A stretch of 64,000 nucleotides of DNA, taken from NCBI GenBank assembly GCA_032718475.1, contig JAUCBJ010000859.1, forward strand, positions 373 to 64,372, given 5' to 3'. Position 1 is the first letter of the stretch. Every line of letters begins with the position of its first letter. The position numbers and the translations under genes were made by a program. This stretch comes from Nemertoderma westbladi. Taxonomy: Eukaryota; Xenacoelomorpha; Nemertodermatida; Nemertodermatidae. Positions 11,485 to 22,435 of this stretch are shown in pieces. Below the pieces are notes generated by a model that saw only the letters and a list, made by a program, of their open reading frames with translations, did not search any database and was not told the DNA's origin.

Positions 11485-12869
11485 ATGGCGAAATGCTCCG
11501 TAACCGCACCTCTAGATTGCAACGCCGACAATATGGCTTTAGAATATGATGAATGGCGCCAGTCTTTCGAGTTCTGGGCCGACGCTACAAAACTTAGGGC
11601 TGACGACCATGCAGCTGCTGAGCAAGTAGGCGCTTTTATGACCTGTATTGGGAAACTGGCCCAACATATCGCTGCTCAAAACTTCCAGTACACTGATCAG
11701 CGCCCAAGAATGTTAGACAACTTACTTGAAGACTTTGCTCAACATTTTGCTCCTCAACATAACTTATTGGTAATGCGCCACAGGTTCATCTCTCGGCGAC
11801 AAAATGAAGGTGAGTCAATTTCTACATATCAATTTCTGCACTTCATCAATTATTAACCCTGTGTGAGCTCGATAAGGAAACACCCCAGACTCAAATTAGG
11901 GATGCTTTCATATGTGGAGTTCGTGATGAGGAGCTACATAGGCAACTACTTCCGCAACCTTCAGAATCAACACTTATTCATATTAAAGGTATAGATAGTG
12001 CATTTGAGGCAGCATTCTCTGGTGATGTAGAAATCGTTAGGCGTGATGCAGTACTGGTAGCTAACCAGGGAGCAGTCTGTGCAATGCAACAACGGCAATC
12101 ACAGTCTTATCAAATTAATGATTGCCAATTCTGTGGTGGTTCCCATAGGAAAGGATCTTGCCCAGCCTATGGATGCCATTGTAAAGCTTGTGGAGAGTTA
12201 CACCATACTCCTCTCTCCAATCTATGTAAAAGATCTAATGGAACTAAACCTAGGTTTGCTTCACGACCTCAAACTATCCAACGCCAGCAACCACCATCTT
12301 GGCGTAACAATGCCGGGGGCAACCGGTACAGACCCTCTAATATCAAGTTCATTGAGCAACCGTATTATAATGAGGCTGATAATAATGAGGGTGAGCCTCT
12401 TGTAGATCCTATGGATATGGATAATGAAGAGGATGGTTGCGATATTTCTCAAATTAGTGATATTATGGCAGTAACAAACGCATCAGAAAATTTCTGGCGG
12501 ATTGACATTTCTGTTTCAGGCAAAGTAAGGTCAAAGATATTAAATTTTCTTGTAGATAGTGGAACTCAGCATACAATAATTCCTGCACAGTATATCAACC
12601 ATAGTATTATTGATCCTGGCAATGGCCAGAAACTTTATGGGTATATGTCAAGCCATTGTTTTCCGGTAGTTGGGAAAGCAAATGTAAATCTTACTTATAA
12701 TTCATCAACAGTCCAATCAGATGTGTTTATTATCCATGATGCCGCATTTCCTTTATTGGGTCTGAATGATAGTATTAAGTTGGCCTTGCTTTCATTTGAT
12801 CCACTTCCTGAACCAAGGGGTTACTTGCATTCAATCGGCTCAGTGCTTGATACTAAAGAGGCAAAATGA
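11485..12869 (+). pseudogene. Gag, zinc knuckle and aspartic protease of gypsy element
   Basis: A start codon at 11485 opens a gag-like frame containing YDEWRQSFEFWADATK and an arginine-rich RHRFISRRQNEGESISTY segment typical of gypsy gag. The frame is lost by a single shift near 11840 and continues in another frame to the nucleic-acid-binding module CQFCGGSHRKGSC and CKACGELHHTPLSNLC (12125-12230). The retropepsin motif LVDSGTQHTIIP follows near 12550. An in-frame TGA ends this segment at 12869, and coding continues in the same frame beyond it. Confidence 0.8.
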
Positions 12870-13139
12870 ACAGAGTTGGGAGATCATGTTTTACCACCAA
12901 TGAAGGTCCCTCCACTTCATATTAATATAAACCCTAATGTACAGCCTGTTCAACAGCCTCTTCGAAGAATTCCCTTTGGGCTGATTGATGAGCTTAAAGC
13001 TGAGATAGATCGGTTATGTAGGGAAGGAGTTATTATAAAGGTTCAAAGTGATGAGTCTCCAGCAGAGTGGCTGAGTCCTGCTGTAATATCAAGATGTAAA
13101 AATGGGAAGATGAAGTTATATGCCTAGATTTGCGTGAAG

Positions 13140-13143
13140 TTAA
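13140..13143. repeat. TTAA target duplication, left copy
   Basis: TTAA here and TTAA at 13840-13843 flank the insert exactly, as produced by piggyBac-type transposition. Removing the insert and one copy leaves the gypsy RT frame intact. Confidence 0.85.
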
Positions 13144-13839
13144 GGGGGGGTACACCATTTTGCTCAAAAATATGTCGAAATTTTTTTTATTATCTATTAT
13201 AATGCACCATTGAATGGTGTTTCCAAATCTGAAAACCGAAAATAGCTCTTTTAGTTTTTAAGTTATAACAATTTCCATTTAGGGATTCCTATTGAAATTA
13301 CTATTACTATATATAATGAAAGGTCGAATATCTCAAAATATTTTTTTTATGAAATTGTCAACTTCAAAACCCTACTACTTCTACAATTTTTGAGCAATTA
13401 GTCTGAAACTTTCTGTGGGTGTCTCAATAGCCACCCTGCATAAAAGTATCAGACAACTTTTCGAAATTTTTTGTTAATATAATTTAATACTATTTATAAA
13501 AAAACCTAAAAATTAGCATAAATTTGCAGCGCCACCTAGCGGTGCAGAATTATTTTAACAAAATTTCGCCTGATAGTTATATTGCCCCATCTTTGATCTA
13601 TCATATAAAAAAACTTTCATGTGATTAGGTTCAAAACTGTAAAAGCCTTAGGGTTTTAAGCGCAACCAAGTTTTTTTTATTGTTAACTAATATTAAATAG
13701 CGAAAAAAAAAATGTTTCTGACCTGTCATGTAGAATAGCATCTTAGGCACCTATATTCCAAATTATAGCCAAAACCAAACAATTTTGAAATGCTGAGAGA
13801 GATAAATCGAAGAGTTGACCGAAAATGGTGTACCCCCCC
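13144..13839. mobile_element. Non-autonomous TTAA-type DNA transposon, copy 1 (696 bp)
   Basis: The ends are inverted repeats: GGGGGGGTACACCATTTT at the left and AAAATGGTGTACCCCCCC at the right. The insert is flanked by TTAA duplications and has no coding capacity. A second copy, about 700 bp with the same ends and similar interior, lies at 27595-28322 plus 42175-42187. The TTAA preference suggests mobilisation by a piggyBac-superfamily transposase encoded elsewhere. Confidence 0.85.
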
Positions 13840-14322
13840 TTAATAAGGCAGTAATTCGCCGTCGGGTAATTATCCCAACCCCAGAAGAACTATTTATTAA
13901 ACCTGCAGGTTGTATGATTTTTTCAAAATTGGATGCATATTCCGGTTTTCACCAGATACTATTGGATAAAGAATCTAGTCGGTTGACAACTTTCATACTT
14001 CCCTTTGGCACTTATAGATACATACGTCTTCCCTTTGGCATTGCCAATGTCCCTGAAGATTACCACAGTACTATGTCGAATGCCGTAGCTGATATTTCAG
14101 GATGTGCTGTGATTGAAGATGACATATTGATTTATGCAAAATTCCAATCTGATCATGACAATATTTTGGATAGAGTCCTCAAGCGATGTGATGACATGTC
14201 TATTAAACTGAATAAAGACAAATGTGAATTTAATAAACCAGAGATATTATATCAGGCAAAGGATTGAGGCCAGATCCCGATAAAGTGACATCAATAGAGA
14301 ATATCTTCCACCAACACAACCA

Positions 14323-15330
14323 ATGACTCAGTCTGATGTATTTGGGCCCTGGGAATGGTTAGCTATTGATTGTGTTAAAATCAAAGGAGAGAACTATATG
14401 ATCCTTATTGATTATGGCTCCCGGTACCTAGAAGTAGCACCGATTACAAGTTCCAAGAGTAGGAACATCATCAGTCATTTAAACACAATTTTTGCTCGTT
14501 TTGGGGTCCCCAAATCTCTAGTTGGTCCTAAGGCACTTGTATCTGATAATGCACAGGAGTTTCGATCGGAAGAGTTCCGAGCATATTTACATTCAATCAA
14601 CTGCAAACTTGTTGAAATCTCAGCACGATAAGCACAATCAAATGGTATGGTTGAACGTTGCCATCGCACCATTAAGAAGATCATGAAAGCCTCTTCAGAA
14701 CAAGGGGGGTCATTTCTTTCCCACCTTTCTACAGTATTATTCACATTGAGGAATGCTCCTCATCGGATAACTGGAGAAATGCCATCAATAGTGTTGTTTC
14801 AACACATTTCCCGCTTCCCTCCAACTCTTCTTCCTCAAGTGATTGGACCTCCAGCAACCCCATCAGCTAAGTATGTGAAAAACCGTGAGCGCATTGTTCA
14901 TGATTATGATCGACAGCGTAGTTCCAGAAGGTTGGACCCTATTACTGAGCAGCATCCAGTGATGGTGAAAAATTTTGATAATCGTGGATACTCTTATCAG
15001 GGCCATTGGATTAAAGGCTCCGTAGGCAATAAAGTTATATTGGAGAGTCCTACTGGTAAAATTATCACTAGAAATCACCATATGATTCGCCCAGTCGCAG
15101 AACCACACCAACTTCAGTATCAGCGACAGATACCCTCTGGCATATTTACACCATCCACAAGTTGTGGTAACCAAATGCCCAATGAGACCAACCCAGAAGA
15201 TCCTGGAGACACTACACTACATCAAGACACTACAGAACTCGCTACCTCGCAACGGGAGAGCTGCTGTGGGAGTAAACGATATCCATCACGCCAACGTCGA
15301 CCTCCCGAATACCTGGGATTCGAGGATTGA
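14323..15330 (+). pseudogene. Gypsy integrase
   Basis: The core shows the D-D-E layout: WLAIDCVKIKGENYMILIDYG (first D, about 14350-14410), LVSDNAQEF (second D, about 14540) and NGMVERCHRTIKK (glutamate, about 14655). An in-frame TAA at 14629 separates the second and third catalytic residues. The C-terminal part has a GHWIKGSVGNKVILESPTG segment near 15000 and a short basic tail ending at 15330. The N-terminal zinc module is missing because of the deletion upstream. Confidence 0.85.
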
Positions 15331-15491
15331 CTCTAACAGAGGGATAGAACTGTTAACAAGGACTCATTAGGAATATATATATATATATTGAGGCATGGAC
15401 TCTAACCATAACTGTTATCATTAACTCTATGACCTTTTGTCTTTGTTAAATCTATTATATAGTTTTTTGTTTTGAGTAAGGAAGGGAGTAG

Positions 15492-15570
15492 TGTAGTATG
15501 TACCTAAGGAGGCCATGGCCTGACTGGAGGATATAGATGTAATATACAACTGGCCGGCTGGTATGCTACA
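15492..15570 (+). repeat. Right LTR (79 bp) of gypsy element
   Basis: It starts TGTAGTATGTAC and ends GGTATGCTACA. It is preceded by the polypurine tract and followed by GGAGC, the probable target duplicate. Confidence 0.85.
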
Positions 15571-17020
15571 GGAGCTAGACATCCTCGAGCGCTTGAGTTT
15601 TCTCATGGGCCTCACTTTAAACCGGTCCAAGTCCCAGATCTTCATCCCGCAGTGTGCAGATCCAGCCCTGAATGTTCTTCCAACATCGATCCCCATCCTG
15701 TCAGTTGGTATAACTCTGTTGGGCTCCCCTATTGGCCCAGCATCATTCTGTGAGATTGCAGTGTTGCATCGAGTCAGCAAGCTCAGGGAGATCATCACCC
15801 GCCCAACTGATCTGAATGATTCCCAGATGGAGACTACTCTGTTGGGGTCATGCCTGTCTCTGCCAAAGGTTGTGTTCGCCCTCCGCTGTTGCCCTGAAAA
15901 CTTTATCATGGGGGCCTCAGCGGAAATTGACTCCACCATTTGGGAGGCACTTTCGGACTTAGTCGGTGGCTCTTTATCCGACTGGTCCTGGGAGAAGGCT
16001 GCTCTCCCAACCTCACTGGGTGGCCTAGGTCTACGCAAAGCGGCCGATCATGCCTCCGCAGCCTACATCGTGTCCTCCTGTCAGTCTGGTCAACTGGTCA
16101 GCCGGATCCTCGGCCATCCCCCCTCTGACCCCAACCTCTCTGGAGCCCTCGACCTACTGGCAATTTCTGCCAAGAACCCCGAGTGGACCTCTACCAATGC
16201 ACTCCCCACCCCAATCACTCAGAAGAACCTCTCTCATTCCATTGACTTGGCCAACCATGAGAACCTACTGTCCACCACTCCTGACAGCCGCTCCATCGCC
16301 CAGCAAACTCCACCGCACTACCTCATGCTGGGGATTGGCTACAAGTAATACCGTCCACCTCCCTCGGCCTCCACATTCTGGACAGGGAGCACCAGACTTG
16401 CATGCAGTACTGGCTAGGTGTTCGGATGTCATCAGAGCCTACCCCCTGTCTGGTCTGTGGTTCAGTTTCGGACACCTATGGCGACCATAACGTGGCTGTG
16501 GTGGTTCGGGTGATTGTATATGTCGCCATGACTCCGGGATGCACTCTACTCTGCAGCCCAATCCGCGGCCCGGAGGGAGGTACCAGGCATAGTGGCCGGT
16601 TCCCGCAGCAGGCCTGCCGACGTCTATCTACCAAACTGGCGCTGGGGGCAACCCATGGCACTGGACGTCACTGTCATTTCGAGCCTTCAGGCCCTCACCA
16701 ACCAGGGCGCCGCTTCAAACCCCGGCCATGCTCTGACAGTAGCTCGGGACCGCAAATTGGCTGCCCACGCCACAGAATGCAGGTCCGCAGGGGTGGGTTT
16801 CACCCCACTCGTTATCGAAGCCCTGGGTGGGTGGGAGGCCTCATCCATCTTAGTCATCCGGGAGGTCGCCCGCCTTCAGGCCATTCACCATGTCCTCAGG
16901 CTCAGTCATGCCTCTAGGCAGATTTTTCAACGCCTGGCCGTCTGTCTCTGGAGGGGCAATGCCGCCATGTGGCTCTGCCGTTCCCCTACTGTCGCCCCTT
17001 TCGTGGACGGGGTACTGTAG
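15571..17020 (+). pseudogene. NeSL-like RT thumb, zinc knuckle and restriction-like endonuclease
   Basis: Coding resumes after the gypsy insert with LDILERLSFLMGLTLN and the RT thumb to about 16348. Near 16440 a C-x2-C...H element (CLVCGSVSDTYGDH) marks the zinc knuckle. After a frame change, RPADVYLPNW and MALDVTV (16610-16675) give the spaced acidic residues of a PD-(D/E)XK-type nuclease. RDRKLAAH and FTPLVIEALGGWE follow, which I associate with this RT lineage. At least two frameshifts are present. Coding ends at 17020. Confidence 0.75.
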
Positions 17021-17049
17021 CCCGAGTCCCATGCACTATGTCTGATTTT

Positions 17050-17200
17050 CTGTAGTTTTTAATATGTAACTATATGTAACAATATTGTAACTGTATGTAA
17101 TATGTAACTGTACATAATATGTAACTGTACGTAATATGCAACTGTACGTAATATGTAACTGTATGTAATATGTAACTGTACCTAATATGTATCTGTGTTG
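17050..17200 (+). repeat. Short tandem repeat in NeSL-like 3' region
   Basis: Units close to ATATGTAACTGTACGTA (16-17 bases) are repeated about eight times with small changes. The repeat lies between the end of NeSL-like coding and its A-rich tail. Confidence 0.8.
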
Positions 17201-17240
17201 CTTTGTGTAATTTGTTTAAAAGCCAACAGTAGATTATAAT

Positions 17241-18183
17241 ATATTATATGACAACAATAAATTAAAAAAAATATTCTGAAAGATTTATAAATTGTCTCAT
17301 TTATTCAACGCAATCTGATGTCAAAAATTCAAGTAATTTCGTAAATTTAAAGAAAAACATTCAAAAATAGAGAATGTCCGTAACGTCCGACACCGTGGAA
17401 TTGCCCAATATCAAACGTGATATTTACATACGAAGCGGAAATTACTACTTCCGGATTTAAATAAGGTTCAATTACCATGGTTATATCCCCTTTGCCTTCC
17501 TCTAAACAACAGGTTTAATTCGGTAAATACGATAAATCCGGTTCGCTGGTAGCAAACATCTCCGTCACTCTGATAGTAAATTATTGGAAGATAATTCGAT
17601 GACTGAATTTAGTCCCTCCACATTCGACAGCAGGGTTGAAACAGTTGCTGGCAGTTCCGTAGTTGGTGGAGAGTCACTGTTGTCTGCATTGTTCGTATCA
17701 TCGCGTCAATCCGAACTCTTTTTATTATTATTACTTTACTATTTTTTTATTATTTTTATTACACCAGGGATGATAATCTACATTGTTATATTACATAATA
17801 TAACATGTAAAATACAAATGGGTTGACTGTTTCGGTGTTTATTAATGCAAGCTGTAGAATGTAGATAAATATATTACTGTACTGTATTATTATTATTATT
17901 ATTGTAGGTAAATTAATTAATTATAATAAATAGTATACTGTAGACTAATAAATAGTACAATGACTACTGATGCTTATTATCAGCGTTAATGCAGCCTGTA
18001 ATTTAATTAATTATAATTGTTGCAGTTTTTATGGGAATAAAATATTAATTGATTATTTTTATTATTATTATTTATCAATCAATTAATTTTAAATACTTAT
18101 TTTACTTGGTTACTTATATGCCAAACCCACGGTGCAATTGAATTAAATAAATAATAACAATAATGTATCATTAACTGGTTTAG
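17241..18183 (+). other. End of intron 1, no gene seen
   Basis: The stretch holds one more GTAACGTCCGACAC motif (17380), a short open frame at 17584-17826 with no domain, and ATT-type simple repeats (for example 17886-17904). The acceptor TTTAG at 18179-18183 closes the intron. Confidence 0.5.
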
Positions 18184-18338
18184 GTTGAAGGAGACTGTGT
18201 AGCACCTGAGATTACTTTCTACAATGACGAAAACTTTGGCGGAGAGTTTTTCACAATCAACGGAGCTAGTAGATATTATGGGTTTATAAATGCTCACCAG
18301 GACAACGCCGTTTCATCTTTCAAAATCCGATGTGGAAT
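18184..18338 (+). CDS. Beta/gamma-crystallin-domain gene, exon B
   Basis: The exon is bounded by a TTTAG acceptor and a GTGAGT donor. It encodes about 51 residues forming one Greek-key motif. It opens with PEITFYNDENFGGEFFTI, the signature (Y/F)-x-x-x-x-(Y/F)-x-G hairpin, and closes with DNAVSSFKI. DNAVSS matches the canonical (N/D)(N/D)XX(S/T)S double-clamp calcium site of microbial and non-lens crystallins exactly. The exon starts in phase 0, matching exon A, and ends two bases into a codon, matching exon C. Confidence 0.9.
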
Positions 18339-18721
18339 GTGAGTTAAATAATTATACATAGCTTAATTTATTAACGTATATGAAATATATTACAGGCATT
18401 ACAGGGCTACAACACTGTAATTCTATAATGAATAATTTTTCATCAAAATCTTTATAAATAATATATTCTTGCCACCACCATGTAATCCACAATTGGCATA
18501 TCATTGCTTTAATACAGAGGATTGAGTCAGATTTGTATGGATAACCGAGATTTTGTGACATTTCCTAAAATTTAAAAAATCTAACAGAGCAAAAGCCACT
18601 TACTTGGCAATGTTAATTTTCGTGCTGTGATTCCTTTCTGGCAATTGCCTATTACTTCTGGCCAATTACTGAGAAAGTTGAAACCATTTCAAATTTTGAA
18701 TAACCAACAACAGTCAAAGCT

Positions 18722-19660
18722 TTGAAGACATTTTTTGGAATGGCCGGATTTTATCACCGGTTCGTTCCCAATTTTTCAAAGATTGCAGCGCCTTTAACGG
18801 ATATGACCCGTGTTTCCAATGATACTGGAACTGTGAGTAAGTCTAAAATCCTCCAGTGGGATGAAAGCTCTATTATAGCCTTCCGTGATTTGAAGGACGT
18901 ATTAAAAAATTATGTTACGCTCTCATTCCCAGAGCCAAACGCGAAAATTGAACTCACAACTGATGTCTTGGGTGTCGCCGTTGGTGCAGTGTTACACCAA
19001 ATTGTAGGAGAAAGCAAACAACCTTTAACATTTGTCTCGACTAAAATTACCCCCCTAGAAGCGAACAAATCAGCGTTTGATCGCGAACTTTTGGCGATAT
19101 TTTTATCGCTTATACATTTTCACTGGTTGATTGGTACAGCATTTGTGATAAAAACAGATCACAAATCATTACTTCATGCAATTCAAACGAAGAAACCAAT
19201 TCCACAGCAAGCAAGATGGTTGTCGTATATTTCAAAATTTAATTGTTCTATAGAACATGTGTCAGGTGCCTCCAACGTGGTGGCTGATTCATTGTCAAGA
19301 AACTGCGAAAATATTAGTGTGGAATTTGACGAGGCGTTAGCTCAAGCTCAGTTAAAAGACAAAACTTTAATTAATTTTTTCAATACCACCACTTTACCGT
19401 TGAGTAAGGTAAAGATCGGTCATTCAATTCTCGTGTGTGACAATTCAAAGGAATATCTCCGACCTTATGTGCCAACGGATATGCGGTTTCAATTGTTTAA
19501 ACAAATGCATGAATTAGCCCACACCGGGGCGCGGCCAACTTTAAACATGGTATCAGATGATAATACATTTGGCCTGGAATGAGAAAGGATATTAGAAAGT
19601 AGTTTAGACAATGTTTATGTTGTCAACAATGTAAATTACTCGAAAAAAGACAAAATGTGA
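18722..19660 (+). pseudogene. Gypsy RT connection, RNase H and integrase zinc module
   Basis: FFGMAGFYHRFVPNFSKIAAP marks the RT thumb. RNase H follows: ELTTDVLGVAVGAVLHQ (first acidic site), SAFDRELLAIFLSL (glutamate) and FVIKTDHKSLLH (aspartate), then HVSGASNVVADSLSR (histidine and aspartate). After the stop at 19579, a damaged H2C2 zinc module reads FRQCLCCQQC near 19600. This belongs to the pol of a different gypsy lineage from the element at 11385-15570. Confidence 0.85.
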
Positions 19661-19682
19661 CAGTGACTTAAGACATACGACT

Positions 19683-20130
19683 CATGAGTTACCAGTGAGT
19701 CGCGAGCCTACGTAATCTTAAATATCATCGAAACATTAAACTAATAAAGACCTACTACCCTATGTAATGCAGCATCGATCTACTTAGAAATAAACAATAC
19801 CAGAGAAGTGTGGGAGTTTATTGCATATTATAGAAGTTGGTAAATATGAAGCTGATGGAGATGAATCAGATTTAGAGGATCACTATTAGATTCTGGTGAA
19901 CGAACAACGAACAAACAACATTACATAATAAATTAAATATGGTTAATATTAAATTTTGATTTACAGCTGTTTTTATTTGAAACGCTGTAATAAAGTTTAT
20001 ATTTTTCAATTCATTGTTTGCAATATTTAGTTTTAGAAATATTTCTAAACAAGTTTAAAAAATTTAGAAATCACTATTTTTATTTATAAATTTCACCAAC
20101 ATATTTAGAAAAAAAAAACCCTGGCCCACA
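19683..20130. other. Unidentified insertion or rearranged stretch in gypsy pol
   Basis: About 450 bases lie where the first part of the integrase core should be. No coding similarity is seen on either strand and the AT content is high. It may be an inserted fragment or a replaced segment. Confidence 0.35.
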
Positions 20131-20134
20131 GAAA

Positions 20135-20722
20135 TCGTGTCGGATAGTGTGCTCAATTCGAATCGGCTGTCTGGGCCGAACTAATGCGATTATTGGGAAT
20201 AACCCGGAAACGAACTACTTCATATAACGAGCAATGTAACGGTGCTATAGTACAGAGCGTTTTCATCGAACTCTAAAAAACCCTTTACGATGTCACGCAA
20301 CGAACTCAACATGGTCGGACTCATTACCTTTGACATTACTTGGGGTACGTTATAGTATATCTCCAGATGGGTTCAGTCCGAAGCAAATGGTGTACGGCGG
20401 AACAGTAGATCTCCCTTATTAATCATTTGCACCTGTTGAACCAGTTTCAAATCCTAGAAATTTACCGGATTATATGAAAGATCTATTTAATACTATAAAT
20501 TCTTTCGCAGCACCAGTTAGAAACTACAATGCGCCAACCTATGTGTCCAATGTGATGACAGATATAAAACACGTTTGGATACGTAATGACCGTCTTAAAT
20601 CATCGCTTAGCGAAAGATATACTGGTCCATATGAGATCATCGACCGTGATGAAAATACTGTTACCATCGAAATAAAAGGCAAACCAAATATAATTTCTAT
20701 TGATAGAACAAAGATCTTATAA
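20135..20722 (+). pseudogene. Gypsy integrase core and C-terminal remnant
   Basis: Frameshifted remains of the core include a FHRTLKNP segment near 20260 (third catalytic region) and SPDGFSPKQMVYGGT near 20365, the usual F-x-x-x-Y-G conclusion of gypsy integrases. An intact 82-codon frame (20474-20722) then gives HVWIRNDRLKSSLSERYTGPY and VTIEIKGKPNIISIDRTKIL, the SH3-like C-terminal domain. It ends in TAA at 20720. Confidence 0.8.
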
Positions 20723-20727
20723 ATAAT

Positions 20728-21056
20728 GAATTTAAACCTGGAACTGTTGTCATGCAAAACAACCTTGTTGGCCTTGTTGGGGATTATCCTTGTTGGCCAG
20801 GAGTTACTAAACCGAATCCAGACTGCCAATCATCTAAAGTGGTGGTGTCGTTTTTTGGAAGCGATCGTGAAGGGTTGATATCAAGGAACAGTTTAACATT
20901 ATTCAACTCAGATGGAAACATCATGGAAACATCAACTCACAATGGAAACATATCAAGTATGAAATCCGAGCTTTTAAGAAAGCGATAGAACTTGCCCAAC
21001 GTGATTTACTAACTAGAAATACTAATATTGTTGTAAGGAAACAAAAAAAATTGTGA
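20728..21056 (+). pseudogene. PWWP-like domain encoded after gypsy integrase
   Basis: The frame overlaps the end of pol in the -1 direction and is open from before 20707. It begins EFKPGTVVM, then LVGDYPCWPG (matching the PWWP core G-Y-P-W-W-P-G with one Trp replaced by Cys), then KVVVSFFGSD (the V-x-F-F-G strand) and a SLTLFN segment. After a shift near 20940, another frame gives QWKHIKYEIRAFKKAIELAQ, like the C-terminal helices of PWWP domains, and ends at 21056. PWWP domains read H3K36-methylated nucleosomes. A role in integration targeting is inference. The shift suggests decay. Confidence 0.6.
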
Positions 21057-21126
21057 GATTTAAAGTACAACCGTCGTATAAATTTTTTTAAAGTATCTCA
21101 CGTTCCGCTACTAATAAGAGGGGTCA

Positions 21127-21384
21127 TGTAAGGTCTAGAATTAGTAATACTGTAATACTTGTGGTGGAATAACGCACAGTCGCCCCACAGAGTGTACCGT
21201 AGGCCTATGTCCCTGATGGTAGGAGATTAGTGAATACTGTCTACAGTTCTGGGATTCTGTGAGTCAGTGATTTATTTATGCTTTATATTGTTACACGTGT
21301 TGTCTTAAATACTACTAACTATTAAATATGATTAAATTACATTTATTGATTATGATATTATTATTCATACATCACTTATAGTCA
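21127..21384 (+). repeat. Possible 3' LTR of the PWWP-bearing gypsy element
   Basis: It follows a purine-rich tract (AATAAGAGGGGTCA), begins TGTAAGGTCTAG and ends at the point where the surrounding repeat resumes (GTCA). No partner copy exists in the window, so the call rests on position and TG...CA ends only. Confidence 0.3.
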
Positions 21385-22435
21385 TCTCCATCCAGTATTT
21401 TTCGTGATAAAATTTTCAATTTTTTTACGGTTCAATAAAATTAAATTATTTGCTGGGGCACGAAAAAACAAGTAGTGGAAATACGATATAATGAAAACTT
21501 AAAACCAAACTAAATTTATTTTATGAGTTTTGATATAAAGGCATTTAATTTATCCAACGGATAAGTAAAATAAGTAGTTTATAAAAATTAATACAGTAAT
21601 AGGAAGCACATTATGGTAAAAGTAAATAAAATAGATATAAATATTAATTACACAGCCACATATTAGGGGGTTATTATTTAAATAAAATCGGGTATTGTAA
21701 TATTTATATTTTATATATTTTATGAGTTTTATGGCCCATATGGGTTTTTTGGGATGCTAATATGACGCTTAAAATTATCGTACCTTGTTGATCACGGCAT
21801 TTTTAGATACGTGTCAATGTTCAACACACGAAAATACAAGTCTAGCACAAATTTGATTATCAAAAATAATTATCAAATCAACCTGATTTTATGACATTAT
21901 GGGTTTTCTGGGATGCTGATCACGAATAAGACACTCAAAAATGTCGCATTATCCAACCAAATTCGATTTTTGCCGTTTGAATTTTTATGCTAGGCCTACT
22001 TGTTTTATTCGTCCCACCAGACAAGCAGCACAAATAATAGTTGCGTTACCAGGAATGATTTTTAACGAGTCATATCGTGATTAGCGGCCTCGAAAACCAG
22101 TAGCTTCAGAATAATCATCAAGATAAACACAAAACCTTGTGGTTTGACATTTATTACTTGTATTTTTCGTCCTGGGGGATTAAAATAGCACCAAAAATTA
22201 TGGTTGCATTCCCAAAAATATTTTTAACAAGTTGTATCGCGATAAGCGTTCTTGGAAACCCTTATACAATCAAAATTGAAAATTTTGAGCCAAGAATTAA
22301 AAAATTTATAAAATGACCCACCCCCCCCCCCCCCCCCCCGCCCCGCCAGATAGGGTTAAGAAATATAAAATCTAATCAAATCTAAAATTTTGCGCCGCCA
22401 CCACACCCTATACCTAACACCCTATACCCCACAAT

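Larger units (their letters stand above)
12870..14267 (+). pseudogene. Gypsy reverse transcriptase, interrupted
   Basis: The frame begins in phase with the protease and shows the RT entry QPLRRIPFGLIDELKAEIDR. It is broken at 13140 by the TTAA element and resumes at 13844. The palm motifs KLDAYSGFHQILLD, LPFGIANVPEDY and EDDILIYA (the D-D box) follow. If the insert and one TTAA copy are ignored, the frame is continuous through the CLDLREVN region. The frame ends at 14267, just before the point where RNase H should begin. Confidence 0.85.
11385..15570 (+). mobile_element. Ty3/gypsy LTR retrotransposon with 79-bp LTRs, inactive
   Basis: It is bounded by direct repeats of 79 bases starting TGTAGTATG and ending CTACA. 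Gag, zinc knuckles, protease, reverse transcriptase and integrase follow on the + strand in Ty3/gypsy order (integrase after RT). A purine-rich tract (GGAAGGGAGTAG) abuts the right LTR. It carries a frameshift in gag, in-frame stops, a TTAA-type insertion in RT, and a deletion that removed RNase H and the integrase zinc module between 14267 and 14323. It sits inside the NeSL-like element. Confidence 0.85.
8709..17240 (+). mobile_element. NeSL/Utopia-like non-LTR retrotransposon, split and decayed
   Basis: Three modules lie in order on the + strand: an Ulp1-type cysteine protease (8709-9840), a reverse transcriptase (about 10140-11384, resuming at 15571) and a C-terminal zinc knuckle plus restriction-like endonuclease (to 17020). 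This order (Ulp1 protease, RT, REL endonuclease) is known for NeSL-clade elements including Utopia. The element is interrupted by a complete gypsy insertion at 11385-15570. Several frameshifts and stops show that it is dead. The 3' untranslated part is the TGTAACTGTA-type repeat at 17050-17200, followed by an A-rich end near 17270. Confidence 0.7.
18660..21384 (+). mobile_element. Decayed Ty3/gypsy element with a PWWP-like domain downstream of pol
   Basis: From left to right there is the end of RT, RNase H, an integrase zinc module, a damaged integrase core and C-terminus, then a PWWP-like frame. A purine run (AATAAGAGGGG) is followed by a possible 3' LTR (21127-21384, TG...CA). Gag, protease and most of RT are missing at the left, and no left LTR was found, so the element is 5'-truncated or rearranged. 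Confidence 0.7.
18500..22340 (+). repeat. Poly-C-ended repeat, copy 1, split by a gypsy remnant
   Basis: The left part (about 18500-18655) and right part (about 21385-22340) match, in order, the two halves of the repeat at 49853-50965. Shared landmarks include GTATTTTTCGTG and the recurring ATGCTGATCACGAAT unit. The right end is AAAATGACCC followed by a long C tract and CCAGATAGGGTTAA. About 2.7 kb of gypsy-derived DNA is inserted between the halves. Confidence 0.65.

Noticed and set aside
13144-13839. Autonomous piggyBac transposon
   Set aside because: The TTAA duplications and inverted ends fit, but 696 bases contain no transposase frame, so it is called non-autonomous.
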